A stretch of DNA of 64,000 bases from positions 31,853,804-31,917,803 of the forward strand of contig OY804579.1 of the NCBI GenBank assembly GCA_963680875.1, read 5' to 3'. This document shows, in pieces, positions 13,101 to 26,270 of the stretch. The notes beneath the pieces are model-generated. The model saw only the letters and a list, made by a program, of their open reading frames with translations. It was not told the DNA's origin and ran no database searches. Each line of letters begins with the position of its first letter. Position 1 is the first letter of the stretch. The position numbers were made by a program, and so were the translations under genes. The DNA comes from Bathymodiolus brooksi. Its lineage: Eukaryota; Mollusca; Bivalvia; Mytilida; Modiolidae.

Positions 13101-16100
13101 CACATTCAAACGATTGGAATAACTTTCATCGAATACGCTCACAGTTAAAAGATTGGAATAACCTTCATCGGATACGCTCACAGTCAAATGATTGGAATAA
13201 CCTTCATCGGATTCGCTCAGTCAAAAGATTGGAATAACCTTCATCGGATACGCTCACAGTCAAATGATTGGAATAACCTTCATCGGATTCGCTCAGTCAA
13301 AAGATTGGAATAACCTTCATCGGATATGCTCATTCAAAAGATTGGAATAACCTTCATCGGATACCCTCACAGTCAAAAGATTGGAATAACCTTCATCAGA
13401 TACGTTCACAGTCAAAAGATGGGAAAACCTTCATCGGATACGCTCACAGTCAAATGATTGGAATAAGCTTCATCGGATACGCTCACAGTCAAAAGATTGG
13501 AATAACCTTCATCGGATGCGCTCACAGTCAAAAGATTGTAATAACCTTCATCGCATATGCTCATTCAAAAGATTGGAATAATCTTCATCGGATACGCTCA
13601 GTCAAAAGATTGGAATAACCTTCATCGGATACGCTCACAGTCAAACGATTGGAATAAGCTTAATCGGATACGCTCACAGTCAAAAGATTGGAATAACCTT
13701 CATCGGACACGCTCACAGTCAAACGATTGGAATAACCTTCATCGGATACGCTCACAGTCAAACGATTGGAATAACCTTCATCGGATACGCTCACTGTCAA
13801 AAGATAGGAATAACCTTCATCGGATACGCTCACAGTCAAACGATTGGAATAACCTTCATCGGATACGTTCACAGTCAAAAGATTGGAATAACCTTCATCG
13901 GATACGCTCACAGTCAAAATATTAGGATAACCTTCATCAGATACGCTCACAGTCAAAAGATTGGAATAACCTTCGTCGGATATGCTCATAGTCAAAAGAT
14001 TGGAATAAGCTTCATCGGTTATGCTCACAATCAAAAGATTGGAAAAACCTTCATCAGATACGTTCACAGTTAAAATATTGGAATAACCTTCATCGGATAC
14101 GCTCACAGTCAAAAGATTGGAATAACCTTCATCGGATACGCTCACAGTCAAATGATTGGAATAACCTTCATCGGATTCGCTCAGTCAAAAGATTGGAAAA
14201 ACCTTCATCAGATACGTTCACAGTTAAAATATTGGAATAACCTTCATCGGATACGCTCAGTCAAAAGATTGGAATAACCTTCATCGGATATGCTCATTCA
14301 AAAGATTGGAATAACCTTCATCGGATACCCTCACAGTCAAAAGATTGAAATAACCTTCATCGGATACGCTCAGTCAAAAGATTGGAATAACCTTCATCGG
14401 ATATGCTCATTCAAAAGATTGGAATAACCTTCATCGGATACGTTCCCAGTCAAAAGAATGGAATAACCTTCATCGGATACGCTCACAGTCAAACGATTGG
14501 AATAACCTTCATCGGATACGCTCACAGCCAAAAGATTGGAATAAGCTTCATCGGATACGCTCATAGTCAAAAGATTGGAATAAGCTTAATCGGATACGCT
14601 CACAGTCAAAAGATTGGAATAATCTTCATCGGATACGCTCACAGTCAAAAGATTGGAATAACCTTCATCAGATACGCTTCACAGTCAACAGATCGGAATA
14701 ACCTTCATCGGATACGCTCACAGTCAAAAGTTTGGAATAACCTTCATCGGATACGCTCACAGTCAAAAGATTGGAATAACCTTCATCGGATATGCTCATA
14801 GTCAAAGGATTGGAATAACCTTCATCGGATATGCTCACAGTCAAAAGATTGGTATAACCTTCATCGGATATGCTCAGTTAAAAGATTGGAATAACCTTCA
14901 TCAGATACGTTCACAGTCCAAGGATTGGAATAAACTTCATCGGATACGCTCACAGTCAAAAGATTGGGATAACCTTCATCAGATACGCACACAGTCAAAC
15001 GATTGGAATAACCTTCATCGGATACGCTCACAGTCAAAAGATTTGAATAACCTTCATCGGATACGCTCACAGTAAAAAAATTGGAATAACCTTCATCGGA
15101 TACGCTCACAGTCAAAAGATTGGAATAACCTTCATCGGATACGGTCACAGTCAAAAGATTGGAATAACATTCATCGGATACGCTCACATCAAACGATTGG
15201 AATAACCTTCATCGGATACGCTCACAGTCAAACCATTGGAATAACCTTCATCGGATACGCTCACAGTCAAAAGATTGGAATAACCTTCATCTGATACGGT
15301 CACAGTCAAAAGATTGGAATAATCTTCATCGGATACGCTCACAGTCAAAAGATTGGAATAACCTTCATCGGATATGCTCACAGTCAAACGATTGGAATAA
15401 CCTTCATCGGATACGCCCACAGTCAAACGATTGGAATAACCTTCATCGGATACGCTCACAGTCAAAAGATTGGAATAACCTTCATCGGATACGCTCACAG
15501 TCAAACGATTGGAATAACCTTCATCGGATACGTTCACAGTCAAAAGATTGGAATAACCTTCATCGGATACGCTCAGTCAAAAGATTGGAATAACCTTCAT
15601 CTGATACGCTCACAGTCAAAAGATTGGAATAACCTTCATCGGATACGCTCACAGTCAAAAGATTGGAATAACCTTCATCGGATACCCTCACAGTCAAACG
15701 ATTGGAATAACCTTCATCGGATATGCTCATAGTCAAAAGATTGGAATAACCTTCATCGGATATGCTCACAGTCAAAAGATTGGAATAACCTTCATCGGAT
15801 ATGCTCAGTTAAAAGATTGGAATAATCTTCATCAGATACGTTCACAGTCCAAGGATTGGAATAACCTTCATCGGATACGCTCACAGTCAAAAGATTGGGA
15901 TAACCTTCATCAGATACGCTCACAGTCAAACGATTGGAATAACCTTCATCGGATACGCTCAGTCAAAAGATTTGAATAACCTTCATCGGATACGCTCACA
16001 GTAAAAAAATTGGAATAACCTTCATCGGATACGCTCACAGTCAAACCATTGGAATAACCTTCATCGGATACGCTCACAGTCAAAAGATTGGAATAACCTT

Positions 16101-18605
16101 CATCGGATACGCTCATAGTCAAAAGATTGGAATAACCTTCATCGGATATGCTCACAGTCAAACGATTGGAATAACCTTCATCGGATACGCCCACAGTCAA
16201 ACGATTGGAATAACCTTCATCGGATACGCTCACAGTCAAAAGATTGGAATAACCTTCATCGGATACGCTCACAGTCAAACGATTGGAATAACCTTCATCG
16301 GATACGTTCACAGTCAAAAGATTGGAATAACCTTCATCGGATACGCTCAGTCAAAAGATTGGAATAACCTTCATCTGATACGTTCACAGTCAAAAGATTG
16401 GAATAACCTTCATCGGATACGCTCACAGTCAAAAGATTGGAATAACCTTCATCGGATACCCTCACAGTCAAACGATTGGAATAACCTTCATCGGATACGC
16501 TCACAGTCAAACGATTGGAATAACCTTCATCGAATACGCTCACAGTCAAAAGATTGGAATAACCTTCATCGGATACGCCCATAATCAAAAGATTGGAATA
16601 ACATTCATCGGATACGCTCACAGTCAAAAGATTGGAATAACCTTCGTCGGATATGCTCATAGTCAAAAGATTGGAATAAGCTTCATCGGTTATGCTTACA
16701 ATCAAAAGATTGGAAAAATCTTCATCAGATACGTTCACAGTTAAAATATCGGAATAACCTTCATCGGATACGCTCACAGTCAAAAGATTGGAATAACCTT
16801 CATCGGATACACTCACAGTCAAATGATTGGAATAACCTTCATCGGATTCGCTCAGTCAAAAGATTGGCATAACCTTCATCGGATACGCTCACAGTCAAAA
16901 GATTGGAATAACCTTCATCGGATACGCTCACAGTCAAATGATTGGAATAACCTTCATCGGATTCGCTCAGTCAAAATATTGGAATAACCTTCATTGGATA
17001 CGTTCCCAGTTAAAAGATTGGAATAACCTTCATCGAATACGCTCACAGTCAAACGATTGGAATAAACTTCATCGGATACGATCACAGCCAAAAGATTGGA
17101 ATAAGCTTCATCGGATACGCTCACAGTCAAAAGATTGGAATAAGCTTAATCGGATACGCTCACAGTCAAAAGATTGGAATAATCTTCATCGGATACGCTC
17201 ACAGTCAAAAGATTGGAATAACCTTCATCAGATACTCTTCACAGTCAACAGATTGGAATAACCTTCATCGGATACGCTCACAGTCAAAAGATTGGAATAA
17301 CCTTCATCGGATACGCTCACAGTCAAAAGATTGGAATAACCTTCATCGGATATGCTCATAGTCAAACGATTGGAATAACCTTCATCGGATATGCTCACAG
17401 TCAAAAGATTGGAATAACCTTCATCGGATATGCTCAGTCAAAAGATTGGAATAACCTTCATCGGATACCCTCACAGTCAAAAGATTGGAATAACCTTCAT
17501 CGGATACGCTCAACGTCAAAAGATTGGGATAACCTTCATCGGATACGGTCACAGTCAAAAGATTGGAATAACATTCATCGGATACGCTCACAGTCAAACG
17601 ATTGGAATAACCTTCATCAGATACGCTCACAGTCAAACGATTGGAATAACCTTCATCGGATACGCTCACAGTCAAAAGATTGGAATAACCTTCATCGGAT
17701 ACGCCCACAGTCAAAAGATTGGAATAACCTTCATCGGATATGCTCATTCAAAAGATTGGAATAATCTTCATCGGATACGCTCAGTCAAAAGATTGGAATA
17801 AACTTCATCGGATACGCTCACAGTCAAACGATTGGAATAAGCTTCATCGGATACGCTCACAGTCAAAAGATTGGAATAAGCTTAATCGGATACGCTCACA
17901 GTCAAAAGATTGGAATAACCTTCATCGGATACGCTCACAGTCAAAAAATTGGAATAACCTTCATCTGATACGCTCACAGTCAAACGATTGGAATAACCTT
18001 CATCGGATACGTTCACAGTCAAAAGATTGGAATAACCTTCATCGGATACGCTCAGTCAAAAGATTGGAATAACCTTCATCTGATACGCTCACAGTCAAAA
18101 GATTGGAATAACCTTCATCGGATACGCTCACAGTCAAAAGATTGGAATAACCTTCATCGGATACCCTCACAGTCAAACGATTGGAATAACCTTCATCGGA
18201 TACGCTCACAGTCAAACGATTGGAATAACCTTCATCGAATACTCTCACAGTCAAAAGATTGGAATAAGCTTAATCGGATACGCCCACAATCAAAAGATTG
18301 GAATAACATTCATCGGATACGCTCACCGTCAAAAGATTGGAATAACCTTCGTCGGATATGCTCATAGTCAAAAGATTGGAATAAGCTTCATCGGTTATGC
18401 TCACAATCAAAAGATTTGAATAACATTCATCGGATACGCTCACAGTCAAAAGATTGGAATAACCTTCGTCGGATATGCTCATAGTCAAAAGATTGGAATA
18501 AGCTTCATCGGTTATGCTCACAATCAAAAGATTGGAAAAACCTTCATCAGATACGTTCACAGTTAAAATATTGGAATAACCTTCATCGGATACGCTCACA
18601 GTCAA
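10138..18605 (+). repeat. Higher-order repeat A, copy 2
   Basis: The start is identical in variant order to the first bases of the window (ATACGCCCACAATC, then AACATTCATCGG, then TTCGTCGG). Two indels of whole-monomer scale separate it from copy 1: an extra 116 bp at 12215-12330, and the absence near 14197 of 78 bp (two monomers) present in copy 1 at about 3944-4021. Single-base differences seen include ATTGAAATAACC near 12728, AAGCTTC near 13467, GGTATAACC near 14851 and CTCATAG near 16113. From about 18594 the sequence continues instead like about 26271. Confidence 0.88.
12215..12330 (+). repeat. 116-bp local insertion/duplication in A copy 2
   Basis: This segment is absent from copy A1 at about 2083. 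It contains TGTTAAACG, then ATATGCTCATAG, then CAGATACGTTC and GATGGGAAAACC, the same string present just upstream at about 11908-12024. The length is two 39-bp units and one 38-bp unit (GATGGGAAAACC lacks one base). It is a short copy of nearby array sequence, inserted in register. Confidence 0.8.
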
Positions 18606-20228
18606 ACGATTGGAATAACCTTCATCGGATACGATCACAGCCAAAAGATTGGAATAAGCTTCATCGGATACGCTCACAGTCAAAAGATTGGAATAAGCTT
18701 AATCGGATACGCTCACAGTCAAAAGATTGGAATAATCTTCATCGGATACGCTTCACAGTCAACAGATCGGAATAACCTTCATCGGATACGCTCACAGTCA
18801 AAAGATTGGAATAACCTTCATCGGATACGCTCACAGTCAAAAGATTGGAATAACCTTCATCGGATATGCTCATAGTGAAAAGATTGGAATAACCTTCATC
18901 GGATACGCTCACAGTCAAAAGATTGGAATAACCTTCATCAGATACGCTTCACAGTCAACAGATCGGAATAACCTTCATCGGATACGCTCACAGTCAAAAG
19001 ATTGGAATAACCTTCATCGGATACGCTCACAGTCAAAAGATTGGAATAACCTTCATCGGATATGCTCAGTCAAAAGATTGGAATAACCTTCATCAGATAA
19101 GTTCACAGTCCAAAGATTGGAATAACCTTCATCGGATACGCTCACAGTCAAAATATTAGGATAACCTTCATCAGATACGCTCACAGTCAAACGATTTGAA
19201 TAACCTTCATCGGATACGCTCACAGTCAAAAGATTGGAATAACCTTCATCGGATACGCTCACAGTCAAAAGATTGGAATAACCTTCATCGGATACGGTCA
19301 CAGTCTAAAGATTGGAATAACATTCATCGGATACGCTCACAGTCAAACGATTGGAATAACCTTCATCGGATACGCTCACAGTCAAACGATTGGAATAACC
19401 TTCATCGGATACGCTCACAGTCAAAAAATTGGAATAACCTTCATCGGATACGCCCACAGTCAAAAGATTGGAATAAGCTTAATCGGATACGCTCACAGTC
19501 AAAAGATTGGAATAACCTTCATCGGATACGCTCACAGTCAAACGATTGGAATAACCTTCATCGGATACGCTCACAGTCAAACGATTGGAATAACCTTCAT
19601 CGGATACGCTCACAGTCAAAAAATTGGAATAACCTTCATCTGATACGCTCACAGTCAAACGATTGGAATAACCTTCATCGGATACGTTCACAGTCAAAAG
19701 ATTGGAATAACCTTCATCGGATACGCTCACAGTCAAACGATTGGAATAACCTTCATCGGATACGCTCACAGTCAAACGATTGGAATAACCTTCATCGAAT
19801 ACGCTCACAGTCAAAAGATTGGAATAAGCTTAATCGGATACGCCCACAATCAAAAGATTGGAATAACATTCATCGGATACGATCACAGTCAAAAGGTTGG
19901 AATAACCTTCGTCGGATATGCTCATAGTCAAAAGATTGGAATAAGCTTCATCGGTTATGCTCACAATCAAAAGATTGGAATAACATTCATCGGATACGCT
20001 CACAGTCAAAAGATTGGAATAACCTTCGTCGGATATGCTCATAGTCAAAAGATTGGAATAAGCTTCATCGGTTATGCTCACAATCAAAAGATTGGAAAAA
20101 CCTTCATCAGATACGTTCACAGTTAAAATATTGGAATAACCTTCATCGGATACGCTCACAGTCAAAAGATTGGAATGACCTTCATCGGATACGCTCACAG
20201 TCAAATGATTGGAATAACCTTCATCGGA
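18595..20228 (+). repeat. Higher-order repeat B, copy 1
   Basis: The variant order matches about 26271-27982 with an offset of 7,676 bp at first, 7,715 bp from about 18866 and 7,754 bp from about 19479, so the downstream copy is longer by two single-monomer indels. Shared rare markers include CATAGTGAAAAG (about 18871), the 40-bp monomer GCTTCACAGTC followed by AACAGATCGG, GGTCACAGTCTAAAG (about 19298), AAAAAATTGG, and AAAAGGTTGG (about 19892). The match ends where this copy enters ATTCGCTCAGTC and copy 2 enters ATACGCTCATAG. Confidence 0.82.
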
Positions 20229-21872
20229 TTCGCTCAGTCAAAAGATTGGAATAACCTTCATCGGATACGCTCATAGTCAAAAGATTGGAATAAGCTTCAT
20301 CGGTTATGCTCACAATCAAAAGATTGGAAAAACCTTCATCTGATACGCTCACAGTCAAAAGATTGGAATAACCTTCATCGGATACGCTCACAGTCAAAAG
20401 ATTGGAATAACCTTCATCGGATACCCTCACAGTCAAACGATTGGAATAACCTTCATCGGATATGCTCATAGTCAAAAGATTGGAATAACCTTCATCGGAT
20501 ATGCTCACAGTCAAAAGATTGGAATAACCTTCATCGGATATGCTCAGTTAAAAGATTGGAATAATCTTCATCAGATACGTTCACAGTCCAAGGATTGGAA
20601 TAACCTTCATCGGATACGCTCACAGTCAAAAGATTGGGATAACCTTCATCAGATACGCTCACAGTCAAACGATTGGAATAACCTTCATCGGATACGCTCA
20701 GTCAAAAGATTTGAATAACCTTCATCGGATACGCTCACAGTAAAAAAATTGGAATAACCTTCATCGGATACGCTCACAGTCAAACCATTGGAATAACCTT
20801 CATCGGATACGCTCACAGTCAAAAGATTGGAATAACCTTCATCGGATACGCTCACAGTCAAAAGATTGGAATAACCTTCATCGGATATGCTCACAGTCAA
20901 ACGATTGGAATAACCTTCATCGGATACGCCCACAGTCAAACGATTGGAATAACCTTCATCGGATACGCTCACAGTCAAAAGATTGGAATAACCTTCATCG
21001 GATACGCTCACAGTCAAACGATTGGAATAACCTTCATCGGATACGTTCACAGTCAAAAGATTGGAATAACCTTCATCGGATACGCTCAGTCAAAAGATTG
21101 GAATAACCTTCATCTGATACGTTCACAGTCAAAAGATTGGAATAACCTTCATCGGATACGCTCACAGTCAAAAGATTGGAATAACCTTCGTCGGATATGC
21201 TCATAGTCAAAAGATTGGAATAAGCTTCATCGGTTATGCTTACAATCAAAAGATTGGAAAAATCTTCATCAGATACGTTCACAGTTAAAATATCGGAATA
21301 ACCTTCATCGGATACGCTCACAGTCAAAAGATTGGAATAACCTTCATCGGATACACTCACAGTCAAATGATTGGAATAACCTTCATCGGATTCGCTCAGT
21401 CAAAAGATTGGCATAACCTTCATCGGATACGCTCACAGTCAAAAGATTGGAATAACCTTCATCGGATACGCTCACAGTCAAATGATTGGAATAACCTTCA
21501 TCGGATTCGCTCAGTCAAAATATTGGAATAACCTTCATTGGATACGTTCCCAGTTAAAAGATTGGAATAACCTTCATCGAATACGCTCACAGTCAAACGA
21601 TTGGAATAAACTTCATCGGATACGATCACAGCCAAAAGATTGGAATAAGCTTCATCGGATACGCTCACAGTCAAAAGATTGGAATAAGCTTAATCGGATA
21701 CGCTCACAGTCAAAAGATTGGAATAATCTTCATCGGATACGCTCACAGTCAAAAGATTGGAATAACCTTCATCAGATACGCTTCACAGTCAACAGATTGG
21801 AATAACCTTCATCGGATACGCTCACAGTCAAAAGATTGGAATAACCTTCATCGGATACGCTCACAGTCAAAA
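19583..21872 (+). repeat. 2,290-bp tandem duplication, unit 1
   Basis: A 2,290-bp block is followed immediately by a second copy. Matching marker strings at offset 2,290 include CAGTCAAAAAATTGG (19613 and 21903), AAAAGGTTGG (19892 and 22182), GGAATGACC (20172 and 22462), CAAACCATTGG (20780 and 23070) and GATTGGCATAACC (21406 and 23696). I saw no difference between the two units in the lines I compared. The block itself is a hybrid: up to about 20340 it follows B/marker-trio order, and after that it follows 15601-17260 of repeat A (offset 4,739, then 4,544 after loss of five monomers, 195 bp). Confidence 0.9.
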
Positions 21873-24162
21873 GATTGGAATAACCTTCATCGGATACGCT
21901 CACAGTCAAAAAATTGGAATAACCTTCATCTGATACGCTCACAGTCAAACGATTGGAATAACCTTCATCGGATACGTTCACAGTCAAAAGATTGGAATAA
22001 CCTTCATCGGATACGCTCACAGTCAAACGATTGGAATAACCTTCATCGGATACGCTCACAGTCAAACGATTGGAATAACCTTCATCGAATACGCTCACAG
22101 TCAAAAGATTGGAATAAGCTTAATCGGATACGCCCACAATCAAAAGATTGGAATAACATTCATCGGATACGATCACAGTCAAAAGGTTGGAATAACCTTC
22201 GTCGGATATGCTCATAGTCAAAAGATTGGAATAAGCTTCATCGGTTATGCTCACAATCAAAAGATTGGAATAACATTCATCGGATACGCTCACAGTCAAA
22301 AGATTGGAATAACCTTCGTCGGATATGCTCATAGTCAAAAGATTGGAATAAGCTTCATCGGTTATGCTCACAATCAAAAGATTGGAAAAACCTTCATCAG
22401 ATACGTTCACAGTTAAAATATTGGAATAACCTTCATCGGATACGCTCACAGTCAAAAGATTGGAATGACCTTCATCGGATACGCTCACAGTCAAATGATT
22501 GGAATAACCTTCATCGGATTCGCTCAGTCAAAAGATTGGAATAACCTTCATCGGATACGCTCATAGTCAAAAGATTGGAATAAGCTTCATCGGTTATGCT
22601 CACAATCAAAAGATTGGAAAAACCTTCATCTGATACGCTCACAGTCAAAAGATTGGAATAACCTTCATCGGATACGCTCACAGTCAAAAGATTGGAATAA
22701 CCTTCATCGGATACCCTCACAGTCAAACGATTGGAATAACCTTCATCGGATATGCTCATAGTCAAAAGATTGGAATAACCTTCATCGGATATGCTCACAG
22801 TCAAAAGATTGGAATAACCTTCATCGGATATGCTCAGTTAAAAGATTGGAATAATCTTCATCAGATACGTTCACAGTCCAAGGATTGGAATAACCTTCAT
22901 CGGATACGCTCACAGTCAAAAGATTGGGATAACCTTCATCAGATACGCTCACAGTCAAACGATTGGAATAACCTTCATCGGATACGCTCAGTCAAAAGAT
23001 TTGAATAACCTTCATCGGATACGCTCACAGTAAAAAAATTGGAATAACCTTCATCGGATACGCTCACAGTCAAACCATTGGAATAACCTTCATCGGATAC
23101 GCTCACAGTCAAAAGATTGGAATAACCTTCATCGGATACGCTCACAGTCAAAAGATTGGAATAACCTTCATCGGATATGCTCACAGTCAAACGATTGGAA
23201 TAACCTTCATCGGATACGCCCACAGTCAAACGATTGGAATAACCTTCATCGGATACGCTCACAGTCAAAAGATTGGAATAACCTTCATCGGATACGCTCA
23301 CAGTCAAACGATTGGAATAACCTTCATCGGATACGTTCACAGTCAAAAGATTGGAATAACCTTCATCGGATACGCTCAGTCAAAAGATTGGAATAACCTT
23401 CATCTGATACGTTCACAGTCAAAAGATTGGAATAACCTTCATCGGATACGCTCACAGTCAAAAGATTGGAATAACCTTCGTCGGATATGCTCATAGTCAA
23501 AAGATTGGAATAAGCTTCATCGGTTATGCTTACAATCAAAAGATTGGAAAAATCTTCATCAGATACGTTCACAGTTAAAATATCGGAATAACCTTCATCG
23601 GATACGCTCACAGTCAAAAGATTGGAATAACCTTCATCGGATACACTCACAGTCAAATGATTGGAATAACCTTCATCGGATTCGCTCAGTCAAAAGATTG
23701 GCATAACCTTCATCGGATACGCTCACAGTCAAAAGATTGGAATAACCTTCATCGGATACGCTCACAGTCAAATGATTGGAATAACCTTCATCGGATTCGC
23801 TCAGTCAAAATATTGGAATAACCTTCATTGGATACGTTCCCAGTTAAAAGATTGGAATAACCTTCATCGAATACGCTCACAGTCAAACGATTGGAATAAA
23901 CTTCATCGGATACGATCACAGCCAAAAGATTGGAATAAGCTTCATCGGATACGCTCACAGTCAAAAGATTGGAATAAGCTTAATCGGATACGCTCACAGT
24001 CAAAAGATTGGAATAATCTTCATCGGATACGCTCACAGTCAAAAGATTGGAATAACCTTCATCAGATACGCTTCACAGTCAACAGATTGGAATAACCTTC
24101 ATCGGATACGCTCACAGTCAAAAGATTGGAATAACCTTCATCGGATACGCTCACAGTCAAAA
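21873..24162 (+). repeat. 2,290-bp tandem duplication, unit 2
   Basis: This is the second copy of the 2,290-bp block, starting after CACAGTCAAAA at about 21872. Identity with unit 1 continues to about 24186, where this copy has ATATGCTCATAG and unit 1 has ATACGCTCACAG. Downstream, about 24163-25060 follows about 17330-18230 of repeat A (offset 6,834). The region therefore resumes the A order after the duplication. Confidence 0.9.
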
Positions 24163-24998
24163 GATTGGAATAACCTTCATCGGATATGCTCATAGTCAAA
24201 CGATTGGAATAACCTTCATCGGATATGCTCACAGTCAAAAGATTGGAATAACCTTCATCGAATATGCTCAGTCAAAAGATTGGAATAACCTTCATCGGAT
24301 ACCCTCACAGTCAAAAGATTGGAATAACCTTCATCGGATACGCTCAACGTCAAAAGATTGGGATAACCTTCATCGGATACGGTCACAGTCAAAAGATTGG
24401 AATAACATTCATCGGATACGCTCACAGTCAAACGATTGGAATAACCTTCATCAGATACGCTCACAGTCAAACGATTGGAATAACCTTCATCGGATACGCT
24501 CACAGTCAAAAGATTGGAATAACCTTCATCGGATACGCCCACAATCAAAAGATTGGAATAACCTTCATCGGATATGCTCATTCAAAAGATTGGAATAATC
24601 TTCATCGGATACGCTCAGTCAAAAGATTGGAATAAACTTCATCGGATACGCTCACAGTCAAACGATTGGAATAAGCTTCATCGGATACGCTCACAGTCAA
24701 AAGATTGGAATAAGCTTAATCGGATACGCTCACAGTCAAAAGATTGGAATAACCTTCATCGGATACGCTCACAGTCAAAAAATTGGAATAACCTTCATCT
24801 GATACGCTCACAGTCAAACGATTGGAATAACCTTCATCGGATACGTTCAGTCAAAAGATTGGAATAACCTTCATCGGATACGCTCAGTCAAAAGATTGGA
24901 ATAACCTTCATCTGATACGCTCACAGTCAAAAGATTGGAATAACCTTCATCGGATACGCTCACAGTCAAAAGATTGGAATAACCTTCATCGGATACCC

Positions 24999-25462
24999 TC
25001 ACAGTCAAACGATTGGAATAACCTTCATCGAATACTCTCACATTCAAAAGATTGGAATAAGCTTAATCGGATACGCCCACAATCAAAAGATTGGAATAAC
25101 CTTCGTCGGATATGCTCATAGTCAAAAGATTGGAATAAGCTTCATCGGTTATGCTCACAATCAAAAGATTTGAATAACATTCATCGGATACGCTCACAGT
25201 CAAAAGATTGGAATAACCTTCGTCGGATATGCTCATAGTCAAAAGATTGGAATAAGCTTCATCGGTTATGCTCACAATCAAAAGATTGGAAAAACCTTCA
25301 TCAGATACGTTCACAGTTAAAATATTGGAATAACCTTCATCGGATACGCTCACAGTCAAAAGATTGGAATAACCTTCATCGGATACGCTCAGTCAAATGA
25401 TTGGAATAACCTTCATCGGATTCGCTCAGTCAAAAGATTGGAATAACCTTCATCGGATACGC
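24999..25462 (+). repeat. 464-bp tandem duplication, unit 1
   Basis: This is a twelve-monomer block (468 minus four bases, because two 37-bp units are included). It contains GAATACTCTCAC, AAGCTTAATCGG, ATACGCCCACAATC, two copies of the GTCGG/GGTTATG pair, an AATATT monomer and two CTCAGTC 37-bp monomers. The same order restarts 464 bp downstream. A difference is CACATTC here (about 25040) against CACAGTC in unit 2. Confidence 0.88.
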
Positions 25463-25926
25463 TCACAGTCAAACGATTGGAATAACCTTCATCGAATACT
25501 CTCACAGTCAAAAGATTGGAATAAGCTTAATCGGATACGCCCACAATCAAAAGATTGGAATAACCTTCGTCGGATATGCTCATAGTCAAAAGATTGGAAT
25601 AAGCTTCATCGGTTATGCTCACAATCAAAAGATTTGAATAACATTCATCGGATACGCTCACAGTCAAAAGATTGGAATAACCTTCGTCGGATATGCTCAT
25701 AGTCAAAAGATTGGAATAAGCTTCATCGGTTATGCTCACAATCAAAAGATTGGAAAAACCTTCATCAGATACGTTCACAGTTAAAATATTGGAATAACCT
25801 TCATCGGATACGCTCACAGTCAAAAGATTGGAATAACCTTCATCGGATACGCTCAGTCAAATGATTGGAATAACCTTCATCGGATTCGCTCAGTCAAAAG
25901 ATTGGAATAACCTTCATCGGATACGC
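25463..25926 (+). repeat. 464-bp tandem duplication, unit 2
   Basis: This is the second copy of the preceding block, with GAATACTCTC at 25494 matching 25030. The match ends near 25928, where this copy proceeds to CTCATAG and unit 1 had CTCACAG. From about 25826 the order also matches repeat A and the interval at about 8435 (offset 17,391), so the duplication lies inside an A-derived segment. Confidence 0.88.
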
Positions 25927-26270
25927 TCATAGTCAAAAGATTGGAATAAGCTTCATCGGTTATGCTCACAATCAAAAGATTGGAAAAACCTTCATCAGAT
26001 ACGTTCACAGTTAAAATATTGGAATAACCTTCATCGGATACGCTCACAGTCAAAAGATTGGAATAACCTTCATCGGATATGCTCATTCAAAAGATTGGAA
26101 TAACCTTCATCGGATACCCTCACAGTCAAAAGATTGGAATAACCTTCATCGGATACGCTCAGTCAAAAGATTAGAATAACCTTCATCGAATATGCTCATT
26201 CAAAAGATTGGAATAACCTTCATCGGATACGTTCCCAGTCAAAAGATTGGAATAACCTTCATCGGATACG

